In this document: piece by piece, positions 54,921 through 63,492 of the stretch
Layout: the number at the start of each line of letters is the position of its first letter
Numbering within the stretch: position 1 is the first letter of the stretch
Source of the DNA: Streptomyces sp. 11x1
GTDB lineage: Bacteria > Actinomycetota > Actinomycetes > Streptomycetales > Streptomycetaceae
Assembly: GCF_032598905.1 (NCBI RefSeq)
Contig: NZ_CP122458.1
Span: forward strand, 1,674,001-1,738,000
Length of the DNA: 64,000 nt
Direction: 5' to 3'
The notes under the pieces: model-generated
The model's input: only the letters and a program-made list of their open reading frames with translations
Databases searched by the model: none
Told to the model about the DNA's origin: nothing
Position numbers and translations under genes: made by a program

Positions 54921-57380
54921 GTGGAAATGGCCGACCAGCAGGATGCCCCCACTGCCGCCGTGGTGGTCGACGCGGACGGCGTGGTGAGCGGCTGGAGCGA
55001 GGGAGCCACACTGCTGCTGGGCTGGACGGCGGCGGACACCGTCGGGCAACCGGTGGCCGAGCTGCTGGCCGATCCCGTACCGCCCGGCTTCCCGGAGGAC
55101 CATGGCGTCGGCCCCGACCCCACGGGGTTCGTCCCCCTCCGCCACCGGGACGGTTCCACGCTGGACGCCGTGGTGGCGGTCCACCCCCTGCACGGCACCG
55201 ACAGCCGGGCGCTGGGCCACGTCCTGACCGTGCAACGCTGGGGGCGCCGCCCGGTGATCGCCGACCGGGCCTTCGAGCAGTGTCCCTTCGCGCTGGGTGT
55301 GTACGACCCTGAGCTGCGGTTCCTGTGGATCAACGCCTCCTCCGGCCGGGTGATCGCGCACACCGAGGAGCAGGTGCTCGGCAAGAAGTACCGCGAGGTG
55401 CTTCCGGAGTTCGACCGCTCGCTGTTCCCCGAACGGGACGACAAGCCCTACACCGACGCGCTCGCCGAAGTGGCGAGGACGGGCGAGGCCACGCGTCTCA
55501 TCACCGTCTTCCGCCCGCGCGGCAGTGACTACGCCAATGCCTGGGCCACCAGCATCTGGCCCGTCCGGGACGCCGAGGGCAAGGTCCGCGCGGTCGCCAA
55601 CTGGGGATTCGACATGAGCGCCGAGTACTGGGCCCGGCAGCGCCTGCTTCTCCTCAACGAGGCCAGCGGCGGAATCGGCCGGACACTCGACGTGATCGGC
55701 ACGGCCGAGGAGCTGGCCAGGACCCCCGTACCGGGATTCGTCGACCTCGTCACCGTGGACCTCTTCGACGAGGTGCTGCGCGGGGACGAGCCGCCCTCGC
55801 CACCCGCGTTCAGCCCCCGCGATGCCCTCACGCTCAGCCGCGCCGCCCGGCACAGCGCGAGGGACGACGACTCCTCCCTCACCGAGCCCCCCAAGCCGGT
55901 CAGCCACGCCGCCGGTTCCGTGGCCGCCCGCTGTATGGCCACCGGCAGGTCCACGGTCGAGCTGACCGCGGAGTCCGGGCAGGGCGGCGAATGGGCGTTC
56001 GGGCCGGGGCTCGCCGCCGACCCGGCCCACTGGCCGCCGGGAAACCCGGTGGTCGACGAGTCGCTCGCCGAGGACGGACTGACCGGCCGGATCACCGTGC
56101 CGCTGCGGGCGCGCGGCGCGCTGCTCGGTGTCGTCGTGTTCTCCCGCCTGGACCGGCCCGAGGCCTTCACCGCCGACGATCTGATCCTCGCCGAGGAGCT
56201 GACCGCGAAGGCTGCCGTCGCCATCGACAACGCCCGCCGGTACTCACGCGAGCGCACGACCGCGCTGACCCTGCAGCGCAGTCTGCTGCCGCAGCGGCTG
56301 CCGAGCCAGGAGGCGGTCGAGGTGGCCTCCCGCTATCTGCCCGCCGGGACCGGCTCGGAGGTGGGCGGTGACTGGTTCGACGTCATTCCGCTGTCCGGCG
56401 CCCGTGTCGCCCTGGTCGTCGGTGATGTCGTGGGGCACGGCCTGCACGCATCGGCCAGCATGGGGCGGCTGCGCACGGCGGTGCGCACCCTCGCCGACGT
56501 GGACCTGCCGCCGGACGAGCTGCTCACCCATCTGGACGATCTGGTCCTGCACCTCGCCGGCGACCACCATCCCGGCGGGCACTTCCAGCCGACCGGCGAG
56601 TCCGGGGCCACCTGCCTGTACGCCGTCTACGACCCGGTCTCGCGCCGTTTCACGGTGGCGAGCGCCGGCCATCCGCTGCCGCTGGTCGTCTTCCCGGACG
56701 GCACCAGCATGCCCGTGCCCGCGCAGCCGGGGCCGCCGCTCGGCATCGGCGGGCTGCCCTTCGAGGCGACCGAGGTGGAGCTCCCCGAGGGCAGTCTGCT
56801 CGCCCTGTACACCGACGGCCTGGTGGAGAGCCGCGAACGCGACGTGGACCAGCGGATCGCCGAGCTGCTGAGGGTCCTGAAGCCTTCCGCGACGTCACTG
56901 GAGACCCTCTGCGACACGGTGATGGACGCCATGCTCCTGCCCGATCGCCGCACCGACGACGCGGCCCTGCTGCTCGCTCGCACGCACGCGCTGGACCCCC
57001 ACCATGTCGCCGACTGGGACGTCGAGGCCGACTTCGCGCAGGTGCAGCAGGCCCGGCAGGCGGCCGTCGACCAGGTGGAGGCGTGGGGTCTGGCCGAGGC
57101 GGCGTTCATCACCGAACTGGTCGTCAGCGAGCTGGTCACCAACGCCATCAGGTACGGCGAGCCACCGATCCGGCTGCGGCTGATCCGTGACACCTCCCTG
57201 ATCTGCGAGGTGTCCGACGGCAGCAACACCGCCCCCCATCTACGCCGGGCCCGCGCCTTCGACGAGGGCGGCCGGGGCCTGTTGCTCGTCGCCCAGCTCA
57301 CGCAGGGGTGGGGCACCCGGCACACCACCGACGGAAAGACGATCTGGTGCGCCCAGACCCTCACCCCTCCGAAGCCTTGA
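54921..57380 (+). CDS. PAS-GAF-SpoIIE phosphatase-HATPase signalling protein
   Basis: An 819-residue protein from GTG 54921. A PAS domain (about 8-100), a second PAS (about 118-225, FALGVYDPELRFLWINASSG), a GAF domain (about 235-440), a PP2C-type SpoIIE phosphatase (about 460-690: GGDWFDVIPLSG, GDVVGHG, AGHPLPL, LYTDGLVE, DDAALLLAR) and a C-terminal HATPase_c (about 705-815: VSELVTNAIRYG, DEGGRGLLL). This is the Streptomyces multi-sensor phosphatase/anti-sigma-kinase type that acts on anti-anti-sigma proteins. The PAS or GAF ligand is not evident. It lies just outside the island. Confidence 0.92.
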   Translation: MEMADQQDAPTAAVVVDADGVVSGWSEGATLLLGWTAADTVGQPVAELLADPVPPGFPEDHGVGPDPTGFVPLRHRDGSTLDAVVAVHPLHGTDSRALGHVLTVQRWGRRPVIADRAFEQCPFALGVYDPELRFLWINASSGRVIAHTEEQVLGKKYREVLPEFDRSLFPERDDKPYTDALAEVARTGEATRLITVFRPRGSDYANAWATSIWPVRDAEGKVRAVANWGFDMSAEYWARQRLLLLNEASGGIGRTLDVIGTAEELARTPVPGFVDLVTVDLFDEVLRGDEPPSPPAFSPRDALTLSRAARHSARDDDSSLTEPPKPVSHAAGSVAARCMATGRSTVELTAESGQGGEWAFGPGLAADPAHWPPGNPVVDESLAEDGLTGRITVPLRARGALLGVVVFSRLDRPEAFTADDLILAEELTAKAAVAIDNARRYSRERTTALTLQRSLLPQRLPSQEAVEVASRYLPAGTGSEVGGDWFDVIPLSGARVALVVGDVVGHGLHASASMGRLRTAVRTLADVDLPPDELLTHLDDLVLHLAGDHHPGGHFQPTGESGATCLYAVYDPVSRRFTVASAGHPLPLVVFPDGTSMPVPAQPGPPLGIGGLPFEATEVELPEGSLLALYTDGLVESRERDVDQRIAELLRVLKPSATSLETLCDTVMDAMLLPDRRTDDAALLLARTHALDPHHVADWDVEADFAQVQQARQAAVDQVEAWGLAEAAFITELVVSELVTNAIRYGEPPIRLRLIRDTSLICEVSDGSNTAPHLRRARAFDEGGRGLLLVAQLTQGWGTRHTTDGKTIWCAQTLTPPKP

Positions 57381-57468
57381 CGAGTCCGAGCCGCGATGAC
57401 CACGATCGCCATGAGCACGAGCCGCGACGAGCACGAGTGCGACCGGTCCTCCGCCGGGCACCGCCTTC

Positions 57469-58488
57469 TCAGGCGCTGGAGCGGAGAACCAGGCGCGTGG
57501 GCAGGATCAGCGGGGTGGGGTCCTGCCCGTTGACGAGCGCGACGAGCATGCGCGCCATCTCCCGTCCGAGAGCCGTTATCGGCTGGTGGACGGTGGTGAG
57601 CGGCGGATCGGCGATCCGGGCCACGGCCAGGTCGTCGAACCCGACCACGGCGACATCCTCGGGAACCGGCCGCCCCGCCCCCCGCAAGGTGCGCAGCGCC
57701 CCCGCCCCCATGTTGTCGTTGGCGGCGAACACCGCGTCCACATCCGGGTGTTCCGCCAGCAGCGCGGCCATGACGGCGGCCCCGCCGGGCTCCGTGAAGT
57801 CACCCTCGTACGGCGGGAACGGTTCGCGCCCGGCGGCCAGCATCGCGTCCCGGTAGCCGCGGTACCGCGCGCGGCTCACCTCGGCGTCCAGCGGCCCGCA
57901 GATCGCGGCCACCCGGTTGCGCCCCAGGGAGAGCAGGTACTCGGTGGCCTCGCGCGCTCCGCCCGTGTTGTCGACGTCCACGTACCAGCGCGGGGCCGAA
58001 CCGACGGGGCGGCCGCCGAACACCACCGGCATCTCCGCCTCCTCGGCTATCCGAGCCAGCGGATCGTTCTCGCGCAGCGCCATCAGCATGACGCCGTCGG
58101 CGCCCTTGCCGCGCAGCAGTTCCTCCACCCGTCTGCGGCCCCGGTCGGTCGCGGCCAGGCACAGCATCAGATGCAGGTCGCCCTCCTCCAGTGCGGCCGA
58201 CGCCCCCACGATCACCTGGGCGAAGAAGGGATCCGCGAAGATCGACGGATCCTCTCCCGAGACGACCAGCGCGGCCGCTCCCGTCTGCCGCGTGGCCAGC
58301 GCGCGGGCCGTCGGATTGGGCACGTAGCCGAGCTGTCGGACGGCCCGCTCGACGGCCTCGCGCTTCCCCCGGCTGACGTGCGGCGCGTTGTTGAGGGCGC
58401 GGGAGGCCACGGAGCGGGAGACACCCGCGAGTTCTGCCACGGCGTCGAGCGTGGGCTGCCGACGCGGCGGATCGCCCGCCATCACCAT
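57469..58488 (-). CDS. LacI family regulator, CebR-like
   Basis: A 339-residue regulator: LacI HTH (PTLDAVAELAGVSRSVASRA) and a full sugar-sensing domain (AVFAANDNMGAGALRTLRGA, VVGFDDLAVARIADPPLTTV). Start at ATG 58488 with GGAGGGG upstream; in-frame starts at 58485 and 58482 also possible. Three copies of the CebR-type operator TGGGAGCGCTCCCA lie in the divergent region toward the GH6 cellulase. CebR proteins release these boxes when cellobiose or a related oligosaccharide is present, so this one most likely controls the cellulase and itself. Confidence 0.9.
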   Translation of the reverse strand: MVMAGDPPRRQPTLDAVAELAGVSRSVASRALNNAPHVSRGKREAVERAVRQLGYVPNPTARALATRQTGAAALVVSGEDPSIFADPFFAQVIVGASAALEEGDLHLMLCLAATDRGRRRVEELLRGKGADGVMLMALRENDPLARIAEEAEMPVVFGGRPVGSAPRWYVDVDNTGGAREATEYLLSLGRNRVAAICGPLDAEVSRARYRGYRDAMLAAGREPFPPYEGDFTEPGGAAVMAALLAEHPDVDAVFAANDNMGAGALRTLRGAGRPVPEDVAVVGFDDLAVARIADPPLTTVHQPITALGREMARMLVALVNGQDPTPLILPTRLVLRSSA

Positions 58489-58523
58489 ATGGACCCCTCC
58501 CCCTGGCCGAACACGCCGAAAAC

Positions 58524-58537
58524 TGGGAGCGCTTCCG
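58524..58537. promoter_or_regulatory. CebR-type operator, copy 1
   Basis: TGGGAGCGCTTCCG matches TGGGAGCGCTCCCA at 12 of 14 positions. It is close to the LacI gene start and suits autoregulation. Confidence 0.75.
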
Positions 58538-58659
58538 GCCATAGGGACCGTAGAGCCTCGAACTCGCCCTGTACAGAGGGAGTTTCACGCCTCGACTCTT
58601 GACAGTTCTACCAGCCAGCCACACGATACCGACCACACCCCAGAGATTCTCAGTGCAAC

Positions 58660-58688
58660 TGGGAGCGCTTCCAATGGGAGCGCTCCCA
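58660..58688. promoter_or_regulatory. CebR-type operators, copies 2 and 3
   Basis: TGGGAGCGCTTCCA (58660-58673) and the perfect TGGGAGCGCTCCCA (58675-58688) are adjacent with one base between, about 100 nt before the cellulase ATG. Paired boxes suggest cooperative repression of the cellulase promoter. Confidence 0.85.
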
Positions 58689-58786
58689 CCTTCCAGGCAC
58701 GTCGAACCACCGCACTTCCTCAGCGCGTCGCACGCTCTGGACGAGAGCGTGCGACGCCTCCCTGCCAGGAATTCCGAGGTGATGTC

Positions 58787-59752
58787 ATGCGCCGCAGGCT
58801 CCGCGCCCTGATGGCAGCGCTCTGCTCGCTACCGCTCGCGTTCGCCGCCGCTCCGTCCGCCCATGCCGCCGACCCGACCAGCATGACCAGCGGGTTCTAT
58901 GTGGACCCCGACAACAGCGCGAAGCGGTGGACCGCCGCCAACCCCGGTGACGGCCGGGCGTCCGCGATCAACGCCTCCATCGCGAACACCCCGATGGCCC
59001 GCTGGTTCGGCTCGTGGAGCGGCTCGATCGGCACGGCCACGAGTTCGTTCACGGGCGCCGCGGACAGCCGGGACAAGCTGCCCATCCTCGTCGCGTACAA
59101 CGTCTACAACCGCGACTACTGCGGCGGGCACTCCGCGGGCGGCGCCTCCTCGCCGTCCGCCTACGCGAGCTGGATCTCCCAGTTCGCCGGTGGCATCGGC
59201 AACCGTCCGGCCCTGGTGATCCTGGAGCCGGACTCGCTCGGGGACTACGGCTGCATGAACCAGGCGCAGATAGCCGAGCGCCAGAGCATGCTCAGCGGCG
59301 CCGTCTCCCAGTTCAACCGCCAGGCCCCCAACACCTGGGTCTACATGGACGCCGGCAACCCCGCCTGGACGGACGCCGCGACCATGGCCAAGCGGCTGCA
59401 CGAGGCGGGCCTGCGGCAGGCCCACGGCTTCTCGCTGAACATCTCCAACTACCTCACCACGGGCGAGAACACCGCCTACGGCAACGCGGTGAACAGCCAG
59501 CTGAGTGCCCGCTACGGCTACACCAAGCCGTTCGTCGTGGACACCAGCCGCAACGGCAACGGCTCCAACGGCCAGTGGTGCAACCCCTCGGGCCGCCGCA
59601 TCGGCCCCGCCACCCAGATGGGCGGCGGCGCCGAGATGCTGCTGTGGATCAAGGTGCCGGGCGAGTCGGACGGCAACTGCGGCGTCGGCTCCGGCTCCTC
59701 GGCCGGTCAGTTCCTGCCCGAGGTCGCCTACAAGATGATCTACGGCTACTGA
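58787..59752 (+). CDS. Secreted GH6 cellulase, catalytic domain only
   Basis: A 321-residue glycoside hydrolase family 6 enzyme cutting beta-1,4-glucan. Residues 1-28 are a signal peptide (MRRRLRALMAALCSLPLAFA then SAHA-A). Family motifs: FYVDPDN, VAYNVYNRDYCGGHSAGG with the catalytic-acid Asp, VILEPDSLGD, VYMDAGNPAW and the LLWIKVPGESDGNC end. No carbohydrate-binding module or linker follows. ATG 58787 has GAGGTGA 5 nt upstream. CebR-type boxes upstream link its expression to cello-oligosaccharides. Confidence 0.93.
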   Translation: MRRRLRALMAALCSLPLAFAAAPSAHAADPTSMTSGFYVDPDNSAKRWTAANPGDGRASAINASIANTPMARWFGSWSGSIGTATSSFTGAADSRDKLPILVAYNVYNRDYCGGHSAGGASSPSAYASWISQFAGGIGNRPALVILEPDSLGDYGCMNQAQIAERQSMLSGAVSQFNRQAPNTWVYMDAGNPAWTDAATMAKRLHEAGLRQAHGFSLNISNYLTTGENTAYGNAVNSQLSARYGYTKPFVVDTSRNGNGSNGQWCNPSGRRIGPATQMGGGAEMLLWIKVPGESDGNCGVGSGSSAGQFLPEVAYKMIYGY

Positions 59753-59782
59753 CCACGGCCGCCGACCCGCCGCTCCAGGACT

Positions 59783-59820
59783 CCGTGGCCCGGTCCACTC
59801 GCCCCGCGACCGGGCCACGG
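59783..59820. terminator. Terminator hairpin of the cellulase gene
   Basis: CCGTGGCCCGGT and ACCGGGCCACGG form a perfect 12-bp stem with a 14-nt loop, 31 nt after the cellulase stop. Confidence 0.85.
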
Positions 59821-59821
59821 G

Positions 59822-59880
59822 CTCGACGTCAGCCGGAAGGCCTCGCCGTCAGCCGGGTGAGGTCTCGACGTCAGCCGGAA
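59822..59880. repeat. Short direct repeats at the end of a minus-strand gene
   Basis: Three copies of a roughly 21-nt unit containing CGACGTCAGCCGG (one with GCCGTCAGCCGG). The last copy supplies the stop codon of the gene ending at 59871, suggesting local duplication. Confidence 0.6.
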
Positions 59881-60146
59881 GAGGTCTCCTCCAGCTTCTC
59901 GAAGAAGAACTCGTGCTTCAGGAAAGAGACGTCGTACTCGTGACCGGACCGGGGCGGCAGGAGCTGAGACGCCTGGAAGAGGCGCCACCCGTCGAGCAGC
60001 GCGTCGAGCCCCGTCGGGTAGGGCGGCTCGTCGCTGTCTCCCGCCGTCGGACGGGTCCGGCCGGTGCCGTCGTACCGGGACCAGCCCACGACCGGCGAGT
60101 CGAGCGCCGAGGTCGACAGATACAGGACCAGGACCTGTTGCCTCAT
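59871..60146 (-). CDS. Hypothetical protein, 91 aa
   Basis: MRQQVLVLYLSTSALDSPVV, then DEPPYPTGLDALLDGWRLFQ and YDVSFLKHEFFFEKLEE. No signal or membrane segment. The layout resembles small DUF-type proteins predicted as immunity or cofactor partners, but I do not recognise it. ATG 60146 overlaps the dioxygenase stop by 4 bp, so it is translated with that gene. Confidence 0.7.
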   Translation of the reverse strand: MRQQVLVLYLSTSALDSPVVGWSRYDGTGRTRPTAGDSDEPPYPTGLDALLDGWRLFQASQLLPPRSGHEYDVSFLKHEFFFEKLEETSSG

Positions 60147-60961
60147 GCGTGGCTCCTCAGGGCGGGCCGGTTGCTGACGCGCGTGACCCAGTACTCGACG
60201 TCGAACGACTCGTCACCGGTCAGGGCCCGCCACAGCAGGACCCGGTTGTAGATCTCCAGTCGGCCGGTGGCCTGCTCGTACCACGGGAAGTGGGTGTCCA
60301 ACTCCGCCGTGACGGCCGGGTCGTGCAGGTCGCCGGTGTCCCACAGGCGCACCTGCGGCACGGTCGGGTTGAGGCGCAGCTTGTACATGAAGCGGCGGCG
60401 CGCGGAGTCGTTGCGGCGGCCGCCGTGCCAGATGCCGTGGTGCACGAGGACGACCGTGCCGGCCGGGCAGGTCAGCCGGGTCTGCCCCCGCAGGTTCTGG
60501 ACGCGGCCGATGTCCGTCTCGTTGATCCGGCGCAGATGGCTGCCGGGCACGCTGAGGGTGCCGCCCATCTCGGCGGTCACCTCGTGCGGGTAGTACATGA
60601 GCTGGAGGTCGAACGCGTCCGGCCGTACGTCGATGATCGCGTCCGCGTGCAGGTCCTGCGCGTGGCCCTCGTGGGGCTCGCGGACGTGCACGGCCTGGTG
60701 GTCGACGGTCGGTCCGGGTCCGACCAGACTCTCCACGGCACCGGCGACGACCGGCAGTTCGAGCAGCGCGTGGACGAAGGTGTCGGGCGGGAACGCCGCG
60801 CTCAGCGGGGTGCCGTACGGCACTCCCGGCAGGCCCTCGGCCAGCGCGGCGACGGCCCGTTCGTTGATGTCCGGCGGCACCACCCCGTCCAGGCGCAGGA
60901 ATCCCTGCGCGACGAAGCGGGCCACCTGAACCGAGGTCAGGAGGTGCTTGCTGGTAGGCAT
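60143..60961 (-). CDS. Phytanoyl-CoA dioxygenase family protein
   Basis: A 272-residue Fe(II)/2-oxoglutarate dioxygenase. The iron ligands are visible: LHADAIIDV (H-x-D), and the distal His in VLVHHGIWHGGRRN; an Arg (NDSARRRFMYKLR) follows that would hold 2-oxoglutarate. N-terminal LLTSVQVARFVAQGFLRLDG is typical of PhyH proteins. It probably hydroxylates a small molecule; substrate unknown. First gene of a two-gene unit with the 91-aa hypothetical protein. Confidence 0.88.
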   Translation of the reverse strand: MPTSKHLLTSVQVARFVAQGFLRLDGVVPPDINERAVAALAEGLPGVPYGTPLSAAFPPDTFVHALLELPVVAGAVESLVGPGPTVDHQAVHVREPHEGHAQDLHADAIIDVRPDAFDLQLMYYPHEVTAEMGGTLSVPGSHLRRINETDIGRVQNLRGQTRLTCPAGTVVLVHHGIWHGGRRNDSARRRFMYKLRLNPTVPQVRLWDTGDLHDPAVTAELDTHFPWYEQATGRLEIYNRVLLWRALTGDESFDVEYWVTRVSNRPALRSHA

Positions 60962-61050
60962 ACGACGAACCTACGGACCACCCCCCGCCCTGTAGTGGGC
61001 TGAAATCTTCCTGTGGTGGTCCATTTTCGCGACCGGCAACCGGCGCGGCC

Positions 61051-61080
61051 GGTGGGCGCCCCGAACGGGAGGCGCCCACC
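61051..61080. terminator. Terminator of the XRE-DUF397 operon
   Basis: GGTGGGCGCC and GGCGCCCACC form a perfect 10-bp stem with a 10-nt loop just past the DUF397 stop at 61098. Confidence 0.8.
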
Positions 61081-61097
61081 GCCGTGGACCACGCGGA

Positions 61098-61337
61098 CTA
61101 GGCGGAGTACGCGGTGAGGTCCGCCTGTCGGTGTCCCTGGCGTCCCTCGTGCCCCTCGTGTCCCACGAACCCCACGAACCGCGACCATCCCGCCCGTCCG
61201 ACCGCGAAGTGCGGCTGGGTCACGTCCTTGGAGTCACGTACGCACACGGCCTGTCCGGTGACGGCGACTTCGACGCAACTGTCACCCTGGCTGCCGCTGT
61301 AGCTTGACTTGAACCACGCCAGTTCCGTCGTGCTCAT
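61098..61337 (-). CDS. DUF397 protein
   Basis: A 79-residue protein with the DUF397 core WFKSSYSGSQGDSCVEVAV and VRDSKD. These small proteins accompany XRE regulators in Streptomyces and are proposed to act as antagonist partners. The normal W-x-F-x6-G end is followed by a His/Gly-rich tail (GHEGHEGRQGHRQ) encoded by short repeats at about 61127-61160. ATG 61337 overlaps the XRE stop by 4 bp. Confidence 0.93.
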   Translation of the reverse strand: MSTTELAWFKSSYSGSQGDSCVEVAVTGQAVCVRDSKDVTQPHFAVGRAGWSRFVGFVGHEGHEGRQGHRQADLTAYSA

Positions 61338-62224
61338 AGGTCCAGTTCCCCTCGGAGTCGCTCCAGCAGCGCCCGGGAATCCTTGGCATTCAGGGCCTGC
61401 GAGCGCAGTGTGTCATAGCGCTGGTGGAGCAGGCTCACCTCTTTCGAGTCGGAGATCAGACGGCCGTTCTGCTGTCCCTCGGAGTACGCGAGCCGCTGCC
61501 CCTGCGGCGTCTCCAACAACTGCACGGGCCCGTCGAGGCACGCGTGCAACCCGGCCTCCAACGGCACGATCTGGAGCGTCACATTGCGGGGCGTGCTCAG
61601 CTCCAGCACATGGTCGAGCATCCCCCGCATCCGCACGTCGTCGCCGAACCGCCGCCGGAACACATGCTCCTCGACGATGAAGCTGAACGGTGTCGTCGGC
61701 CGCTCGAACAGCATCCGCTGACACTCCATCCGGCGGTCCATGAAGCTGTCCAGCCGGTCGTCCGGGGTCACCGGGACGGTCCCCTCGAAGACCGCCCGCG
61801 CGTAGTCCCGTGACTGCAACAGGCCCGGCACCAGCCTGCATTCGTACGTGCACAGGCTCACCGCGACCCGCTCCAGCCGGGCCCACTGGCGGAACCAGGC
61901 CGCCAGGCCCACGTCCCCCCGCCCCCGCGTCACATACTGTGACGACTTGCGCAAGGCCCCGGTGTTGCCCAGCAGTTCGTCGGCCCGCCGCACGTAGTTC
62001 GCGTCCGGCATCCGACGTCCCTGCTCCACCGATTCCACCGTGTGCCGGGAGAAGCGGACGAGATCCGCGAACTCCGCCCGGCTGTAGCCCGCGTGCTCGC
62101 GCAGCGCCTGTGTCACGGCGCCCCATGTCCGCAGACTGTCCGAGGGATCGGGTTCGCGGTCCACCGCCGTCCCCTCGTCGGCCACTGCCTCGTCGTAGTC
62201 GTTGCTCATGCCGCCGCCCGTCAT
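61334..62224 (-). CDS. XRE family regulator with DUF5753 sensor domain
   Basis: A 296-residue protein: helix-turn-helix at about 45-85 (AEFADLVRFSRHTVESVEQG) and a DUF5753 domain (SLCTYECRLVPGLLQSRDYA, FIVEEHVFRRRFG, NVTLQIVPLEAG). I start at ATG 62224 because GGAGGT lies 8 nt upstream; ATG 62209 is an in-frame alternative. Together with the DUF397 gene it forms the standard Streptomyces pair linked to development and secondary metabolism. Confidence 0.93.
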   Translation of the reverse strand: MTGGGMSNDYDEAVADEGTAVDREPDPSDSLRTWGAVTQALREHAGYSRAEFADLVRFSRHTVESVEQGRRMPDANYVRRADELLGNTGALRKSSQYVTRGRGDVGLAAWFRQWARLERVAVSLCTYECRLVPGLLQSRDYARAVFEGTVPVTPDDRLDSFMDRRMECQRMLFERPTTPFSFIVEEHVFRRRFGDDVRMRGMLDHVLELSTPRNVTLQIVPLEAGLHACLDGPVQLLETPQGQRLAYSEGQQNGRLISDSKEVSLLHQRYDTLRSQALNAKDSRALLERLRGELDL

Positions 62225-62316
62225 CCGCGGCCACCTCCGGTCTTCGTGCGCTGTGGCCCCCATGCCCCGACGCCACCCACAGTGACGGGAAGACGTGCGT
62301 ACTGTCCACAGAACGT

Positions 62317-62343
62317 GCCCGTACGCTGACGCAGCGTACGGGC
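62317..62343. terminator. Terminator of the NlpC/P60 gene
   Basis: GCCCGTACGCTG and CAGCGTACGGGC form a perfect 12-bp stem with the loop ACG, 55 nt after the stop at 62398. Confidence 0.85.
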
Positions 62344-62397
62344 GCAGGTGACGCTCGCGCAGGTGGCCGCCCCCCGACGGTCACCGGCGCGAGTCCG

Positions 62398-63279
62398 TCA
62401 GGAGATGGGTGGCACGTCCTTGCAGTCGGGCACGCCCGCCAGCCAGGCCGGGCCCTTGATGTAGATGTTGGTGACCCAGGCCCGGTAGTCCGGCAGGTAG
62501 GACCAGACGTCGTTCTCGTAGCCCTCCGCCCGGACCAGCTCCGCGTGCTTCTGGCAGTACACGCGGATGGTGGTCGAGTACGGGAAGGCATAGACGCGGT
62601 CGGCCCCGAGGCTGGGCAGGGCCTTGGTCCAGACGCCGGTGCCCCACGTCTGGTGGATGTGGCCGGTGGGTTCGCCGGTGTTGACGCGGACGGCGCCGAA
62701 GTAGGTGCTGCCCAGCCGGACGTCACTCACCATCAGCTTGGTGCCGGACTGCCTGGCCTCGACCATCTTGCCCGCGCCGAGGTAGATGGCGATGTGCTGC
62801 ATGTCCGTCGAGTCCTTGCCGTAGGCGAGGAGATCGCCGGGCAGCAGCGGGGCGAGGCCCTGGGCGGCGGTGAAGCGGGCGGCGGCGCGGTGTGTGTAGA
62901 ACTGCTGGCTGGCGACGCCGTTGAGGATGTCCCTGCCACCGGTGGCCTGGGCGTACGCGTACCGGACCAGGCCGGAGCAGTCGAACCCGCGCCGCTCGGG
63001 GTCGTGTTCGCTGGCGGGGTCGGAGGGGTCGACCTGCCCGTAGGTGGCCCCGGGTGTGGCCCCGTGGCCACCGCCCCAGGTGTACCAGGTGCCCGCGGCG
63101 ACCTCGGCGCAGGCGGCGGCGATCGCCCGCTCGGCGGCGGCGGAGGCGCCGGACGCGAGAGGTCGGCAGTCACCGGCGGCGGGGGCGGCGGGTGCCGCCG
63201 AGGCCGTGGACACCGGCGCCCAGAAGAGCAGCGCCATGAGGGCGATCAGTGTGCGGATGACATTGGTCCGGCTCACCAT
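62398..63279 (-). CDS. Secreted NlpC/P60 family peptidoglycan hydrolase
   Basis: A 293-residue exported protein. Residues 1-31 are a signal peptide (RTNVIRTLIALMALLFWAP, cleaved near ASA-A). The NlpC/P60 catalytic domain shows the Cys motif FDCSGLVRYAYAQATGG, LLPGDLLAYGK and the His motif MQHIAIYLGAGKM. It would cut the peptide stem of peptidoglycan outside the cell. An extra C-terminal 80 residues (Cys-containing, YCQKHAELVRAEGYENDVWS) are unassigned. ATG 63279 has GGGGGTT upstream; a longer frame to 63414 crosses a repeat tract. Confidence 0.9.
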   Translation of the reverse strand: MVSRTNVIRTLIALMALLFWAPVSTASAAPAAPAAGDCRPLASGASAAAERAIAAACAEVAAGTWYTWGGGHGATPGATYGQVDPSDPASEHDPERRGFDCSGLVRYAYAQATGGRDILNGVASQQFYTHRAAARFTAAQGLAPLLPGDLLAYGKDSTDMQHIAIYLGAGKMVEARQSGTKLMVSDVRLGSTYFGAVRVNTGEPTGHIHQTWGTGVWTKALPSLGADRVYAFPYSTTIRVYCQKHAELVRAEGYENDVWSYLPDYRAWVTNIYIKGPAWLAGVPDCKDVPPIS

Positions 63280-63301
63280 GCCGGAACCCCCGTTTCCTGT
63301 T

Positions 63302-63336
63302 GGTCTCTTCGGTCTCGTCGGTCTCGTCGGTCTCGA
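63302..63336. repeat. 10-nt tandem repeat upstream of the NlpC/P60 gene
   Basis: About three and a half copies of TCGGTCTCGT just upstream of the NlpC/P60 ribosome site. It could affect transcription or simply be replication slippage. Confidence 0.7.
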
Positions 63337-63492
63337 ACGAACTCGTGATGGTCGGGCAGCAGCCTGGCCGACCACCACCCCGCTCGTCGAGATCCGGGTG
63401 TAGCCCCGTCCCACCGGGCAACGGGAAACACTTGGGAAACCCCTTCCGAGCAGGGCGATTGCCGAACGGTCCGCACAGTCGCCGCGTGTCGC

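Noticed and set aside
63302..63336. A CRISPR-like repeat
   Set aside because: The units are 10 nt and contiguous with no spacers, so it is a simple tandem repeat. No CRISPR array or cas gene was seen elsewhere.
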